From: Sphingomonas sp. CROZ-RG-20F-R02-07
GTDB lineage: Bacteria; Pseudomonadota; Alphaproteobacteria; Sphingomonadales; Sphingomonadaceae
Assembly (NCBI RefSeq): GCF_022662335.1
Contig: NZ_JAKNQJ010000003.1
Span: 248,001 to 312,000 of the forward strand
Reading direction: 5' to 3'
DNA length: 64,000 nucleotides
Translations under genes and position numbers: made by a program
The notes under the pieces: model-generated
The model's input: the letters and a program-made list of their open reading frames with translations, nothing else
Databases searched by the model: none
Told to the model about the DNA's origin: nothing
In this document: in pieces, positions 17,806-25,759 of the stretch
Numbering within the stretch: the stretch's first letter is position 1
Layout: every line of letters starts with the position of its first letter

Positions 17806-18372
17806 TCAGATCAGCGCGAGGCCCGACAGCCCGAGCACGATCCCGACCACCACGAAGGCCGCGCCGATGGCGATGCGGATCGGCTTCAGCGGCAATGCGG
17901 TCCACGCCGTTTCGCCCATCGTCACCGCGGGCACGACGACCGCCAACGAGCCGAGCGTCGCCCCCACCGCGGCGAGCGCGGGCACCGGGCTGCGCGCGGC
18001 GAGCGCCAGCACGATGAACTGCACGCCGTCGCCGAAGGCCAGCACGAACAGCCCGGTCAGGCCCGTCAGCGCCGCGCCCAGCCGCCAGCCGGCGAGCCGC
18101 TCGGGCGGCTTGACCGGAAACAGCGCGCCGCCGCCCTGGAGCACGAGCGCCAGGCCGAGCATCACCGCCTTCGCATTGGGCGCGAGTTTCGGCGCCAGAT
18201 AGACACCCGCCGCCGCGGCCAGCGCGCTGGCGCACGCGATGGCGATCGCCGCCGCCGCGATCAGGATCAGCGGCCGGCGGTAGCGATCGGCCAGGATCGC
18301 GGCGAGCCAGGCCGTCCGGTCGCCGATCTGCGCCAGCGCCGCGGCGACGATCGCCGCCATCAGCGCGTCCAT
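17806..18372 (-). CDS. TMEM165/GDT1 (UPF0016) family divalent-cation transporter, divergent
   Basis: The 188-residue, six-segment membrane protein shows the two-fold GDT1 architecture with a central charged loop. Canonical members carry E-x-G-D-[KR]-[ST] in both halves. Here the first half reads QIGDRT and the second AFGDGV, so both Glu residues are missing while both Asp remain. Family members move Mn2+ or Ca2+ in exchange for protons. Changed cation specificity or a different role is possible. It starts four bases after the gene at 18377-18685 ends, indicating cotranscription. Confidence 0.78.
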   Translation of the reverse strand: MDALMAAIVAAALAQIGDRTAWLAAILADRYRRPLILIAAAAIAIACASALAAAAGVYLAPKLAPNAKAVMLGLALVLQGGGALFPVKPPERLAGWRLGAALTGLTGLFVLAFGDGVQFIVLALAARSPVPALAAVGATLGSLAVVVPAVTMGETAWTALPLKPIRIAIGAAFVVVGIVLGLSGLALI

Positions 18373-18376
18373 ACGC

Positions 18377-18685
18377 TCAGGCCGCGAGGCGAACCGAGCA
18401 GGCGGCCGCGAAGGTGTTCGCCGCGGCCACGTCCTGCCGCTCGCTCGTCACCGCGTCGCGCAGCATCGCCAGCCAGCCATGGACCAGCGCGCCATGCTCG
18501 CCGCGCGACAGCGCCGAATCGAGGAAATGCGTGACGGTGACGGCCGGCGCCATGCCGCTGCGGTGCGCGATCACGCGAATCGCGTCGATGTCGGGCGCCA
18601 GCTCGCAGGGCCGCGCATAGGGCGCGCGCACGTCGATCGCTGCGATCCGTGCCGCCAGTTCCGCCTTCACCGCTTCGATGTCCAT
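18377..18685 (-). CDS. Small protein of unknown function
   Basis: The 102-residue protein is Ala-rich and probably all-helical, with no signal peptide or membrane segment. Features include a paired DIDAIRVIAHRSGM segment and a central HFLDSALSRGEHGAL. I do not recognise the family. It is the first gene of the minus-strand run ending with the DNA ligase and lies four bases before the GDT1-like gene. Confidence 0.65.
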   Translation of the reverse strand: MDIEAVKAELAARIAAIDVRAPYARPCELAPDIDAIRVIAHRSGMAPAVTVTHFLDSALSRGEHGALVHGWLAMLRDAVTSERQDVAAANTFAAACSVRLAA

Positions 18686-18853
18686 GTGCCCGCTCCCTGT
18701 CCTGTCGGCATCTTGCAGCAGGAGCGATGAACGCCGCGTAAAGGGGCGATCGGTTGACTTCGTGCGGCTAATCCGCCATGCGCCGCCCCTGATCCAGCGA
18801 CGGGCGCAGGCCGGCCGCTCCCCTGTCTATTCAGTTTTCCAGGAATTGGGCTC

Positions 18854-19021
18854 ATGGCCAAGCCGACCACCGTCAAGATCAAGCTCGTCAGCACCGAGAA
18901 CACCGGCTTCTTCTACGTGACGAAGAAGAACCCGCGCACCAAGACCGAAAAGCTGTCGTTTAAGAAGTACGACCCGGTCGTGCGCAAGCATGTCGAGTTC
19001 AAGGAAGCCAAGATCAAGTAA
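18854..19021 (+). CDS. rpmG: 50S ribosomal protein L33, zinc-independent form
   Basis: The 55-residue basic protein reads [13 protein letters not shown] at its start and carries the typical [10 protein letters not shown] and [10 protein letters not shown] segments of L33. It has no cysteine, so it is the zinc-independent type. The start at 18854 follows AGGAATTGGG. A strong terminator lies 44 bases downstream (19065-19092). A TTGACT hexamer at 18754-18759 could be its -35 element, with a weak -10. Confidence 0.96.
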   Translation: MAKPTTVKIKLVSTENTGFFYVTKKNPRTKTEKLSFKKYDPVVRKHVEFKEAKIK

Positions 19022-19027
19022 GCCGCG

Positions 19028-19043
19028 GGCGGCCTAGGCCGCC
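19028..19043. repeat. Perfect 16-bp palindrome after rpmG
   Basis: GGCGGCCTAGGCCGCC reads the same on both strands and lies seven bases after the rpmG stop, just before the terminator hairpin at 19065-19092. It may add to termination or mRNA 3'-end stability, but no T-run follows it directly. Confidence 0.55.
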
Positions 19044-19064
19044 TGGCGCTACGCGAAGCGCGAA

Positions 19065-19092
19065 CCGCGGGCGGCGACGCCCGCGGCGTTTT
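19065..19092 (+). terminator. Intrinsic terminator of rpmG
   Basis: CCGCGGGCG (19065-19073) pairs perfectly with CGCCCGCGG (19078-19086) around a GCGA loop and is followed by CGTTTT. It lies between rpmG and the convergent divK gene. Confidence 0.8.
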
Positions 19093-19113
19093 CGCGTGCG
19101 CGTCGTTTCGAAG

Positions 19114-19476
19114 TCACACGAGCGAGCCGACCACGTCCATGAAGCGCGCCAGGCTGATCGGCTTGGACACATAGGCGTCCGCCCCCGCCGCGCGGATCCG
19201 CTCCTCGTCGTCGCGGCCGGCATAGGCCGTCACCGCCATCACCGGGATCGCGCGCAGCGCCTCGTCGGCCTTCAGCTCCAGGATCAGCTCATAGCCGGTG
19301 ACGTGGGGCATCTGGATGTCCATCACGATCAGGTCCGGCTGGAACGCCCGCGCGCGCTCCACCGCCTCGCGGCCGTCGCGCACCGGCTCCGCGGCATATT
19401 CATGCGCACGCAGCAGATCGCAGAAGAGCTTCAGATTGAGTTCGTTGTCCTCGACAACGAGCACCCTTTTTGCCAC
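19114..19476 (-). CDS. divK: Single-domain response regulator DivK
   Basis: The 120-residue protein is a lone receiver domain that matches Caulobacter DivK almost position by position: VEDNELNLKLF, the phosphoacceptor in VMDIQMP at Asp53, VTAYAGRDDEERI, and YVSKPIS with the Lys. DivK shuttles phosphate with DivJ and PleC and controls the CckA-CtrA cell-cycle pathway. The start is a GTG at 19476 with AAGGA upstream. Only 38 bases separate it from the divergent DUF3572 gene; in Caulobacter divK pairs with pleD, which is absent here. Confidence 0.93.
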   Translation of the reverse strand: MAKRVLVVEDNELNLKLFCDLLRAHEYAAEPVRDGREAVERARAFQPDLIVMDIQMPHVTGYELILELKADEALRAIPVMAVTAYAGRDDEERIRAAGADAYVSKPISLARFMDVVGSLV

Positions 19477-19514
19477 GCGTCCGTCCGATCCTTGAGGAAG
19501 GCCGACGTTAGGCA

Positions 19515-19790
19515 ATGCGCGCGCAGGACACAAATGGAGAGGCGGCCGATGCGCTCGCGCTACGTGCGCTGGTGTGGACGCTGGCCGAGCCGCAGCGCGC
19601 GATGCGGCTGCTCGACACCACGGGCCTTGCGCCCCACGACCTGCGCACCCGGATCGGCGAGCCGTCGGTGCTGGCCGCCGCGCTGCTGTTCCTCGAATCC
19701 TACGAACCTGACCTGATCGCCTGCGCCGAGTCGCTGGGCGTTCCCCCTGCCGCGCTCGTCGATGCGCGCGCGACGCTGGAGACCCTATGA
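19515..19790 (+). CDS. DUF3572 family protein
   Basis: The 91-residue helical protein has the DUF3572 pattern: ALRALVWTLAEPQRAMRLLDTTGL, then DLRTRIGEPSVLAAALLFL and a final helix. The family is confined largely to alphaproteobacteria and often lies next to divK; no function is known to me. Its stop overlaps the start of the HAD gene (ATGA), which shows translational coupling. Confidence 0.8.
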   Translation: MRAQDTNGEAADALALRALVWTLAEPQRAMRLLDTTGLAPHDLRTRIGEPSVLAAALLFLESYEPDLIACAESLGVPPAALVDARATLETL

Positions 19791-20440
19791 CCCGCCCCCT
19801 GCTGATCTGCGATTGCGACGAAGTGCTGCTCCACATGGTGTCGCATTTCCGCGACTGGTTGGCCGACGCGCACGCGATCGACTTCGCGATCGGCAAGGGC
19901 GATTTCGCGCATTGCATGACGCGCCGCGACGGCGGCATGGTGCCCACGCAGCAGGAGATGTGGGATCTGCTCGGCGGCTTCTTTCCGGGCGAGATGCACC
20001 GCCAGACGCTGGTGCCGCACGCCGCCGAGGCGCTGGCCGCGCTCGCCGAAACCGCGGACATCGTGATCCTGACCAACCTTCAGGACCAATGCCGCGAACC
20101 GCGGATCGAACAGCTCGCGCGGTTCGGCATCCACCACCGCGTGGAGTGCAACACCGGCGGCAAGGGCGAGCCGGTCGCGCGGCTGATGGCGGAACATGGC
20201 GATCCCGTCACCGTGTTCGTCGACGATCTGGGCGTGCATCATGATTCGGTGATGCGCCACGCGCCGCGGGTCCACCGGCTGCAGATGGTGTCGGAGCCGT
20301 TGCTCGCGCCCCATGTCGAGGCGGCGCCGGCCGCGAACGCGCGGATCGACGACTGGCCGACCGCGCAGGGCTGGATCGCGGCACGATTCGCCGCTGGCCT
20401 GCCCGCCGACCGCTTGACCGCCGACGCTGCGGCGTGTTGA
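19787..20440 (+). CDS. HAD superfamily hydrolase
   Basis: The 217-residue protein carries the HAD motifs: I as CDCDEVL near the N-terminus, II as ILTNL, III with KGEP, and IV as VDDLGVHHD. A cap-like insertion follows motif I. The first Asp and the acidic pair are intact, so phosphatase activity is plausible; the substrate is unknown. It overlaps DUF3572 by four bases and is followed by the RidA gene. Confidence 0.85.
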   Translation: MTRPLLICDCDEVLLHMVSHFRDWLADAHAIDFAIGKGDFAHCMTRRDGGMVPTQQEMWDLLGGFFPGEMHRQTLVPHAAEALAALAETADIVILTNLQDQCREPRIEQLARFGIHHRVECNTGGKGEPVARLMAEHGDPVTVFVDDLGVHHDSVMRHAPRVHRLQMVSEPLLAPHVEAAPAANARIDDWPTAQGWIAARFAAGLPADRLTADAAAC

Positions 20441-20448
20441 GCAAAGGC

Positions 20449-20928
20449 ATGACCGATCGTATCGCCCGCAAGCTCGAAGAGCTCGGCCTGGCCCTGCCGC
20501 AGGCCGCCGCCCCCGTCGCCTCCTACGTCCCCGTGGTCGAGGCGAACGGGATGCTCCACATCTCGGGCCAGCTCCCGTTTCGCGACGGCGCGCTCATCAC
20601 CGGGCGGCTGGGCGACGGCGTGTCGCTCGAAGAGGGGCAGGAGGCCGCACGCGCCTGCGGGCTGATGCTGGTCGCGCAGATCAAGCAGGCGCTCGGCGGT
20701 GATCTGGCGCGCGTCGCCCGCATCGTGAAGCTGGGCGTGTTCGTCAATTCGGCGGCCGACTTCACCGATCAGCCCAAGGTCGCCAATGGCGCGTCGGACC
20801 TGATGGTCGCCCTGTTCGGCGAGGCGGGCAAGCATGCGCGCTCGGCGGTGGGCGTGCCCGTGCTGCCGCTCGGCGCCGCGGTCGAGGTGGACGCGGTGGT
20901 CGCGGTTTCCGGCTCCTCGTTGGGTTGA
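20449..20928 (+). CDS. RidA (YjgF/YER057c/UK114) family protein
   Basis: The 159-residue protein has the RidA-like pattern [29 protein letters not shown], and [22 protein letters not shown], close to the YjgF-homolog subgroup. RidA proteins hydrolyse reactive enamine/imine intermediates, but this subgroup often lacks the substrate-binding Arg in the classic place, so deaminase activity is unproven. The ATG at 20449 is preferred over the GTG at 20434. Its last 16 codons are the founding copy of the tandem array at 20880-21145. Confidence 0.85.
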   Translation: MTDRIARKLEELGLALPQAAAPVASYVPVVEANGMLHISGQLPFRDGALITGRLGDGVSLEEGQEAARACGLMLVAQIKQALGGDLARVARIVKLGVFVNSAADFTDQPKVANGASDLMVALFGEAGKHARSAVGVPVLPLGAAVEVDAVVAVSGSSLG

Positions 20929-21145
20929 GCCGGGGCCCGCGACGCGGTCGTCGCGGCTTCCGGCTTCTCGCTGGGTTGAGCTGGACGCCGCGACGCGGTC
21001 GTCGCGGCTTCCGGCTCCTTGCTGGGTTGAGCTGGACGCCGCGACGCGGTCGTCGCGGCTTCCGGCTCCTTGCTGGGTTGAGCTGGACGCCGCGACGCGG
21101 TCGTCGCGGCTTCCGGCTTCTCGCTGGGTTGAGCCGGGGCCCGCG
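20880..21145. repeat. 51-bp tandem repeat derived from the RidA gene 3' end
   Basis: Five units with exact 51-base spacing begin at 20880 (inside the RidA gene), 20931, 20982, 21033 and 21084, with a short sixth start at 21135. Each unit repeats the codons for [10 protein letters not shown] and the TGA stop, in the same frame as RidA. Units 2-5 each contain a perfect 8-bp stem with a 4-base loop (20937-20956, 20988-21007, 21039-21058, 21090-21109); in the RidA copy this stem is degenerate. The array fills most of the gap before the next gene. Confidence 0.92.
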
Positions 21146-21165
21146 CGCGCCCATCTAGGGCCGGC

Positions 21166-22302
21166 ATGAGCAAAGCCGTATCCGCCCGAATCGCCGATGG
21201 CGCATCCTCGATCGCCTCGGCCGACTGGGATGCCTGTGCCGGCACCGGCAATCCGTTCGTCGGCCACGGCTTTCTCTCCGTGCTGGAGGAATCGGGCAGC
21301 GTCGGCGGCCGGTCGGGCTGGCAGCCGCTGCCGATCGTGATCGACGGCGCGGACGGGCGCCCCGCCGCGATCGCGCCGGCTTATGCCAAGAGCCACAGCC
21401 AGGGCGAATATGTGTTCGACCATGCCTGGGCCGATGCCTGGGAGCGCGCCGGCGGCCAATATTACCCAAAGCTCCAGATCGCGGCGCCCTTCTCGCCCGT
21501 GCCGGGGCCGCGGCTGCTGCTCCGCGATCCGGCGTTGGCACCCGCACTGATCGGTGCGCTGGAGGCGGTGACCGACCGCAGCGACCTGTCGTCCGCGCAC
21601 GCCACCTTCATCGCGCCGCACGAAGTGCCGCTGTTCGAGGCGGCGGGCTGGCTGATCCGGCAGGGAACGCAGTTCCACTGGACGAACGACGGCTATGCGA
21701 CCTTCGACGACTTCCTGACCGCGCTCGCCAGCCGCAAGCGCAAGGCGATCCGCAAGGAACGCGCCGCCGCGGTGGAGGGGCTGATCATCCGGCATCTGAC
21801 CGGCGCCGAGATCGAGCCGCGCCACTGGGATGCGTTCTGGGCGTTCTACCAGGATACGGGCAGTCGCAAATGGGGCCAGCCCTATCTGAAGCGCGCCACT
21901 TTCCCGATGCTGGGCGCGGCACTGGGGGACCGCGTGCTGCTGATCCTCGCCGAGCGCGACGGCGTGCCGATCGCCGGGGCGCTCAACCTGATCGGCGAGG
22001 ATACGCTCTATGGGCGCTATTGGGGGTGCACCGAGGAGGTGCCGTTCCTTCATTTCGAGCTTTGCTATTATCAGGCGATCGACGCCGCGATCGCGCGCGG
22101 GTTGAAGACGGTGGAGGCGGGTGCGCAGGGCGAGCACAAGCTGGCCCGCGGCTATGCGCCGGTGCCCACCTGGTCGGCGCATTATATCCCCGATGCGGGC
22201 TTTCGCCGCGCCGTCGCCGAGTTTCTGGTGCGCGAGCGCGAGGCGGTGGCCGCCGATCGCGATTATCTCGGCGAGATGACGCCCTTCCGCAAGACGGGCT
22301 GA
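21166..22302 (+). CDS. DUF482 family GNAT-like N-acyltransferase
   Basis: The 378-residue protein matches the DUF482 'peptidogalycan biosynthesis' family: [15 protein letters not shown], a [10 protein letters not shown] segment, a central [23 protein letters not shown], and the C-terminal [12 protein letters not shown]. The fold is related to GNAT and FemX transferases. It is probably cytoplasmic; the true acceptor is unknown. It starts 20 bases after the repeat array. Its last 40 bases overlap the 3' end of the convergent membrane-protein gene. Confidence 0.82.
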   Translation: MSKAVSARIADGASSIASADWDACAGTGNPFVGHGFLSVLEESGSVGGRSGWQPLPIVIDGADGRPAAIAPAYAKSHSQGEYVFDHAWADAWERAGGQYYPKLQIAAPFSPVPGPRLLLRDPALAPALIGALEAVTDRSDLSSAHATFIAPHEVPLFEAAGWLIRQGTQFHWTNDGYATFDDFLTALASRKRKAIRKERAAAVEGLIIRHLTGAEIEPRHWDAFWAFYQDTGSRKWGQPYLKRATFPMLGAALGDRVLLILAERDGVPIAGALNLIGEDTLYGRYWGCTEEVPFLHFELCYYQAIDAAIARGLKTVEAGAQGEHKLARGYAPVPTWSAHYIPDAGFRRAVAEFLVREREAVAADRDYLGEMTPFRKTG

Positions 22303-23855
22303 ACCCGGCTGTCGATCCGGAAGACGGTGCTGGCCGAATCATGCCACACCGGCGTCAGCCCCGCGACGAGCCGCGGATCGAAGGCGGGCGGCTGGATCAT
22401 CCAGACATAGTCGAAGGCGCCTCGGGGAAACAGCGCGAGCGCCTTGTTCACCGGGCGCCACCATTCGCCACGGCACTGGCGATCGGTCACCACCTGCGAC
22501 GGATCGTGCGCGAACCGGCCGGCCGCCGCATAGCGGGTGGTGAGCAACTGCGCCCCCGCCATCGACCATTGGTCGTTGGTATAGGCCTGGCGCCGCTCCA
22601 GCGCGAGCGCGGGCACGTGCTCCAGCCGGGTATAGGCCCAGTCGTCGCGGCAGCGCCGGCCGACGAACGACACCAGCCGCGCGCCCTGCGGCACGCGCGT
22701 GAGCGCAGCGAGCGTGCGGTCGTAGCTGTCCGCATAGATCCAGTAGCTGACCGTCGTGCCGCCCAGCCGGACGAGACAGAAGGCCAGCCCCAGCGCAGCG
22801 ATCGTGGTGGCGCCGCGGATCGACACGCGGTTGCGCGGGCGAAGCGCGATCACCGCGATGCCGAGCGCGAAGGGCGCAAGCCGCATGTCCGCATAGGCCG
22901 AGCCGAACACCACGCGCGGCAGCAGCAGGAACACCGCCATCAGGAACAGCGCGGAAAGCGCCAGGTTGCGCGAATATTCGATGCTGCGATCGCGCAGCCC
23001 GCGCACCAGGATCAGGTAGATCACCATCGCCGAGGCGATATCGAACGCCAGCCAGCGGTCGCGCAGGATCATCGCCATCCAGCCGAACTTGTTGCGCCAG
23101 TCGAACCAGTCGAACGTCTGCCCGGTGACGTGATCGCCCGACCGCCACACCGCCATCAGCACCAGGGGCAGCGCGAGCGGCAGGCAGCCGAGCCCCGCGC
23201 GGATCCAGGCATCGGCCCAATGGCGCACGCCGCGGCCGGCCATCTTGTCGTGCTGGCGGATCATCTCCGCGGAAAAGGCGAGCACGCCCAGCACGCCCCA
23301 GCCGAAGGTGTGGCACAGCCAGAGCAGGCACGACAGCGGCACGAACAGCGCCGCGCGGAACCGCAGCCGCCCCAGCCGCCCCAGCCGTAGCCAGAGCGCG
23401 AACAGATTGAGCGCGAGGCCCATCGCCAGCGCGAAGTTCACGAAGCCGAACTGCACCGGATAGCAATAAGCGATCGGCAGCGCGAACAACGCGGTCGGCG
23501 GGATCCGCCCATGCACCTCGCGCGCGATCCACAGCAGCCCTCCGACGATCAGGGGCGGGATCGCCATCACGATCAGCTTGACCGCCAGCTCCAGCCCGAA
23601 CACCGGCGCGAGCGGGACGACGAGCAGATCGATGCCCAGATTGCCGATCAGCGACCAGTGGAAATCATACCAGTTCGCCAGCCACGGATAGGTCGCCCCG
23701 TCGAGCTGGACCCGGTAGCGCCCCATATGGCCCGGCAGATCGACCAGCGGCGGGATCGCCGGCCGCAACAGCGGCACCATCGAGGCAAGCGCCGCCAACG
23801 CGACGAACAGTCGCGTCTGCCACCAATGAGAAGGACCCGCACTGCCATCGCGCAC
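22263..23855 (-). CDS. Polytopic membrane protein, possible GT-C glycosyltransferase
   Basis: The 530-residue protein has about ten hydrophobic segments and a C-terminal soluble part (about 400-530). The first external loop carries LVDLPGHMGRYR, where GT-C enzymes place acidic residues. It starts at a GTG at 23855 with AGGAG upstream. It follows the STT3-like gene by 23 bases and is likely cotranscribed with it. The C-terminal part mentions no catalytic motif I know. A glycosyltransferase role is inferred from shape and neighbours only. Confidence 0.6.
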   Translation of the reverse strand: MRDGSAGPSHWWQTRLFVALAALASMVPLLRPAIPPLVDLPGHMGRYRVQLDGATYPWLANWYDFHWSLIGNLGIDLLVVPLAPVFGLELAVKLIVMAIPPLIVGGLLWIAREVHGRIPPTALFALPIAYCYPVQFGFVNFALAMGLALNLFALWLRLGRLGRLRFRAALFVPLSCLLWLCHTFGWGVLGVLAFSAEMIRQHDKMAGRGVRHWADAWIRAGLGCLPLALPLVLMAVWRSGDHVTGQTFDWFDWRNKFGWMAMILRDRWLAFDIASAMVIYLILVRGLRDRSIEYSRNLALSALFLMAVFLLLPRVVFGSAYADMRLAPFALGIAVIALRPRNRVSIRGATTIAALGLAFCLVRLGGTTVSYWIYADSYDRTLAALTRVPQGARLVSFVGRRCRDDWAYTRLEHVPALALERRQAYTNDQWSMAGAQLLTTRYAAAGRFAHDPSQVVTDRQCRGEWWRPVNKALALFPRGAFDYVWMIQPPAFDPRLVAGLTPVWHDSASTVFRIDSRVQPVLRKGVISPR

Positions 23856-23878
23856 CCTCCGCTCCTACCTCCGTCTTT

Positions 23879-25660
23879 TTAGCGAAGCACGCGATAAAAT
23901 CGCATGCGTGCACCGTGCAAGGGCAGAGTTTGCAGCCAGGCCGGCGCGTGGCCGCCGCGCAAGCGGCTCGCCAGGCTGTTCGGGAAGGTGTGGACGACGT
24001 CGATCTCGTCGAAGTCGCCGGGACAGAAAGCGACATAGCGCACGTTCCACTGACGCGCGATCGAACGGGAACGATCGGGGGAACGCAGGAAGAAACGGTA
24101 CATGGCCATGTTGCCGGCGTTGTTGCGGTGATACCCCGCGCCCACCGTCGCCATATGCGTCGATCCGACGAGATAGGATGCCATGTTCGTCGGCGCCATC
24201 ACCACCCCGGCCGGATAGCGATCGAGTTGCGTCCAGACGTCACCGGCGCTGCATGCGACCTGCGGTGTGGTTCCATCCTCCTCGACACGGCCTTCGGGGG
24301 ATTGCCGGTCGATCAGCCGTTCGACCATGGCTGGCACCTGCATATAGGTGAGCCCTGCCGATGCGAGCCAGCTCACGATCAGCAACGGCGTCGAGCCGCG
24401 TCGGCGCGCGATCAGCACGACGCCGGCAAGTACCGGTGCGCCGAGCGGAGCGCCGATATAGGCGCCCCGCACCTGCGCGAGAATGACGAACGCCGAGACG
24501 AATATCACGGCGACGATCGGGATCGTGACGGGCCATCGGCGCGGCCGTGCGACGAGCATCCAGCCGCTGGCGAGCGTCGCGGCGACGAGCACTCCGGCCA
24601 GCGCGATGATGCGCGCCACGCTGTGCTGCGCAGCAATGCCGTTGGCCTCGTCGATATGCGGCAGGAACGCCACGCGAAGGAACGGGTCCATCCGTCCATA
24701 GGGGCCGGTCAGGCAGCCCGGATAGACGGCCAGGGTCGCACCGAGCACGAGCACGCCCAGGATCGCGCCGGCGATCGCCCGCATCTGCCACCCGCGCAAC
24801 CAAGGCGTCGCCGCCGCCAGCGCAGCCAACGCGAACGCGCCGGCCAAGGTCGCCGATGACGAAGCGGGTGTGAACGCATCGCAGAGTGCCGGGTCCCAAT
24901 AAGTGGGTCGCAGGAACAGGAGGAACAGCGCGGTGGTGGCCGCCAGGCCGACCGCAAAGCCCGCGAGCCGGATCCGCTCACGATCCGCGCGCACGATCCA
25001 CAGAACGGCCAGCGCGCCGACCAGCCCCGCCAGTTGGGGGACGGTTTCGAGCCCGATGACCATGCTGATCGCGGTCGCGGAGCCCGCAGCCGCTCCGGTC
25101 AGGACGGTAGGCGAGCGCATCAGCATCAGAACGACGATCTGGATGAGCACGACCTGCAAGGCGTGATGATCGATCCGCCCGGGGATGAACACCGTCGTGC
25201 CGGGATAGGCCAATGCCATCAGAATGGCGCCGATGGGCGCCGCCGCGGATCCCCAGAGCCGCCGCGTGATCCGCGCCGACAGGAAGATCGCGCACGCGAA
25301 CAGCATGGCCGGATAAAGCAGCACAGCGCCCAGTTCCGCCGCATGCCGCCCAACGAGCGGCGTCAGGCCCAAGATGAGGCCGGCGATTCCGACATCGTTG
25401 ACGCGAGACCAGTGCATCGGCGCACCGAGCGGCGGCGCCATGCGATATTGCGTCCAGTCGTTGATGCCCTGCCCGTCGAGCCAGTCGCGCACTTGCGCCA
25501 GACGCATCATGTCGTCCGCGTCGGGTAGGGTGAGCCAACGCAGGCGCGGCCAGTCGAAATAGCCCCAGCCGAACGACAGCAGTGCCGCCAGGCCGATCGC
25601 CAGCCACGCAGTGGCCCAGCGGGCCGACCCTCGCGTCGTACGGCCCACTGATCGCTCCAT
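23879..25660 (-). CDS. Large membrane protein with STT3/GT-C-like motifs
   Basis: The 593-residue protein has a first membrane segment at about 15-33, then LPDADDMMRL with acidic residues at 47-50 in the first external loop, further segments, PGRIDHHALQ at about 160-169, and a soluble C-terminal domain from about 440. An acidic pair after the first segment plus a DHH segment in the next external loop recalls oligosaccharyltransferases (STT3/AglB) and related GT-C enzymes. WWD was not found. It is divergent from the GT2 gene, which may make its lipid-linked sugar donor. Confidence 0.6.
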   Translation of the reverse strand: MERSVGRTTRGSARWATAWLAIGLAALLSFGWGYFDWPRLRWLTLPDADDMMRLAQVRDWLDGQGINDWTQYRMAPPLGAPMHWSRVNDVGIAGLILGLTPLVGRHAAELGAVLLYPAMLFACAIFLSARITRRLWGSAAAPIGAILMALAYPGTTVFIPGRIDHHALQVVLIQIVVLMLMRSPTVLTGAAAGSATAISMVIGLETVPQLAGLVGALAVLWIVRADRERIRLAGFAVGLAATTALFLLFLRPTYWDPALCDAFTPASSSATLAGAFALAALAAATPWLRGWQMRAIAGAILGVLVLGATLAVYPGCLTGPYGRMDPFLRVAFLPHIDEANGIAAQHSVARIIALAGVLVAATLASGWMLVARPRRWPVTIPIVAVIFVSAFVILAQVRGAYIGAPLGAPVLAGVVLIARRRGSTPLLIVSWLASAGLTYMQVPAMVERLIDRQSPEGRVEEDGTTPQVACSAGDVWTQLDRYPAGVVMAPTNMASYLVGSTHMATVGAGYHRNNAGNMAMYRFFLRSPDRSRSIARQWNVRYVAFCPGDFDEIDVVHTFPNSLASRLRGGHAPAWLQTLPLHGARMRFYRVLR

Positions 25661-25759
25661 TATGCCTCCCCGACCTGATCGTCCGCCGCCGCCCTAGCAG
25701 CCAAGCGTTAAGCATCTTTTTAAGTTTGTTTTCTAACCACGAGCATGGGGGAGCCAACC
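25661..25759. promoter_or_regulatory. Divergent promoter region, unusually AT-rich
   Basis: About 100 bases separate the STT3-like and GT2 genes. The stretch 25705-25738 is strikingly AT-rich for this window and contains two TTAA tetramers (25708-25711 and 25720-25723), eight bases apart. The CtrA consensus has seven bases between them, so a CtrA site is not supported. Promoters for both genes probably lie here. Confidence 0.45.

Noticed and set aside
18754..18782. Housekeeping promoter for rpmG (TTGACT at 18754)
   Set aside because: The -10 at the right spacing (CATGCG) is too poor to call as a feature; mentioned in the rpmG entry only.
20239..22182. A long minus-strand frame crossing the tandem repeats with repeated [21 protein letters not shown] units in other frames
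   Set aside because: The real genes here (HAD, RidA, DUF482) are on the plus strand with clear motifs. The repeat peptides arise from the 51-base period being a multiple of three.
25708..25723. CtrA-like TTAA-N8-TTAA
   Set aside because: The CtrA consensus needs seven bases between the half-sites; eight are present, and no other support.
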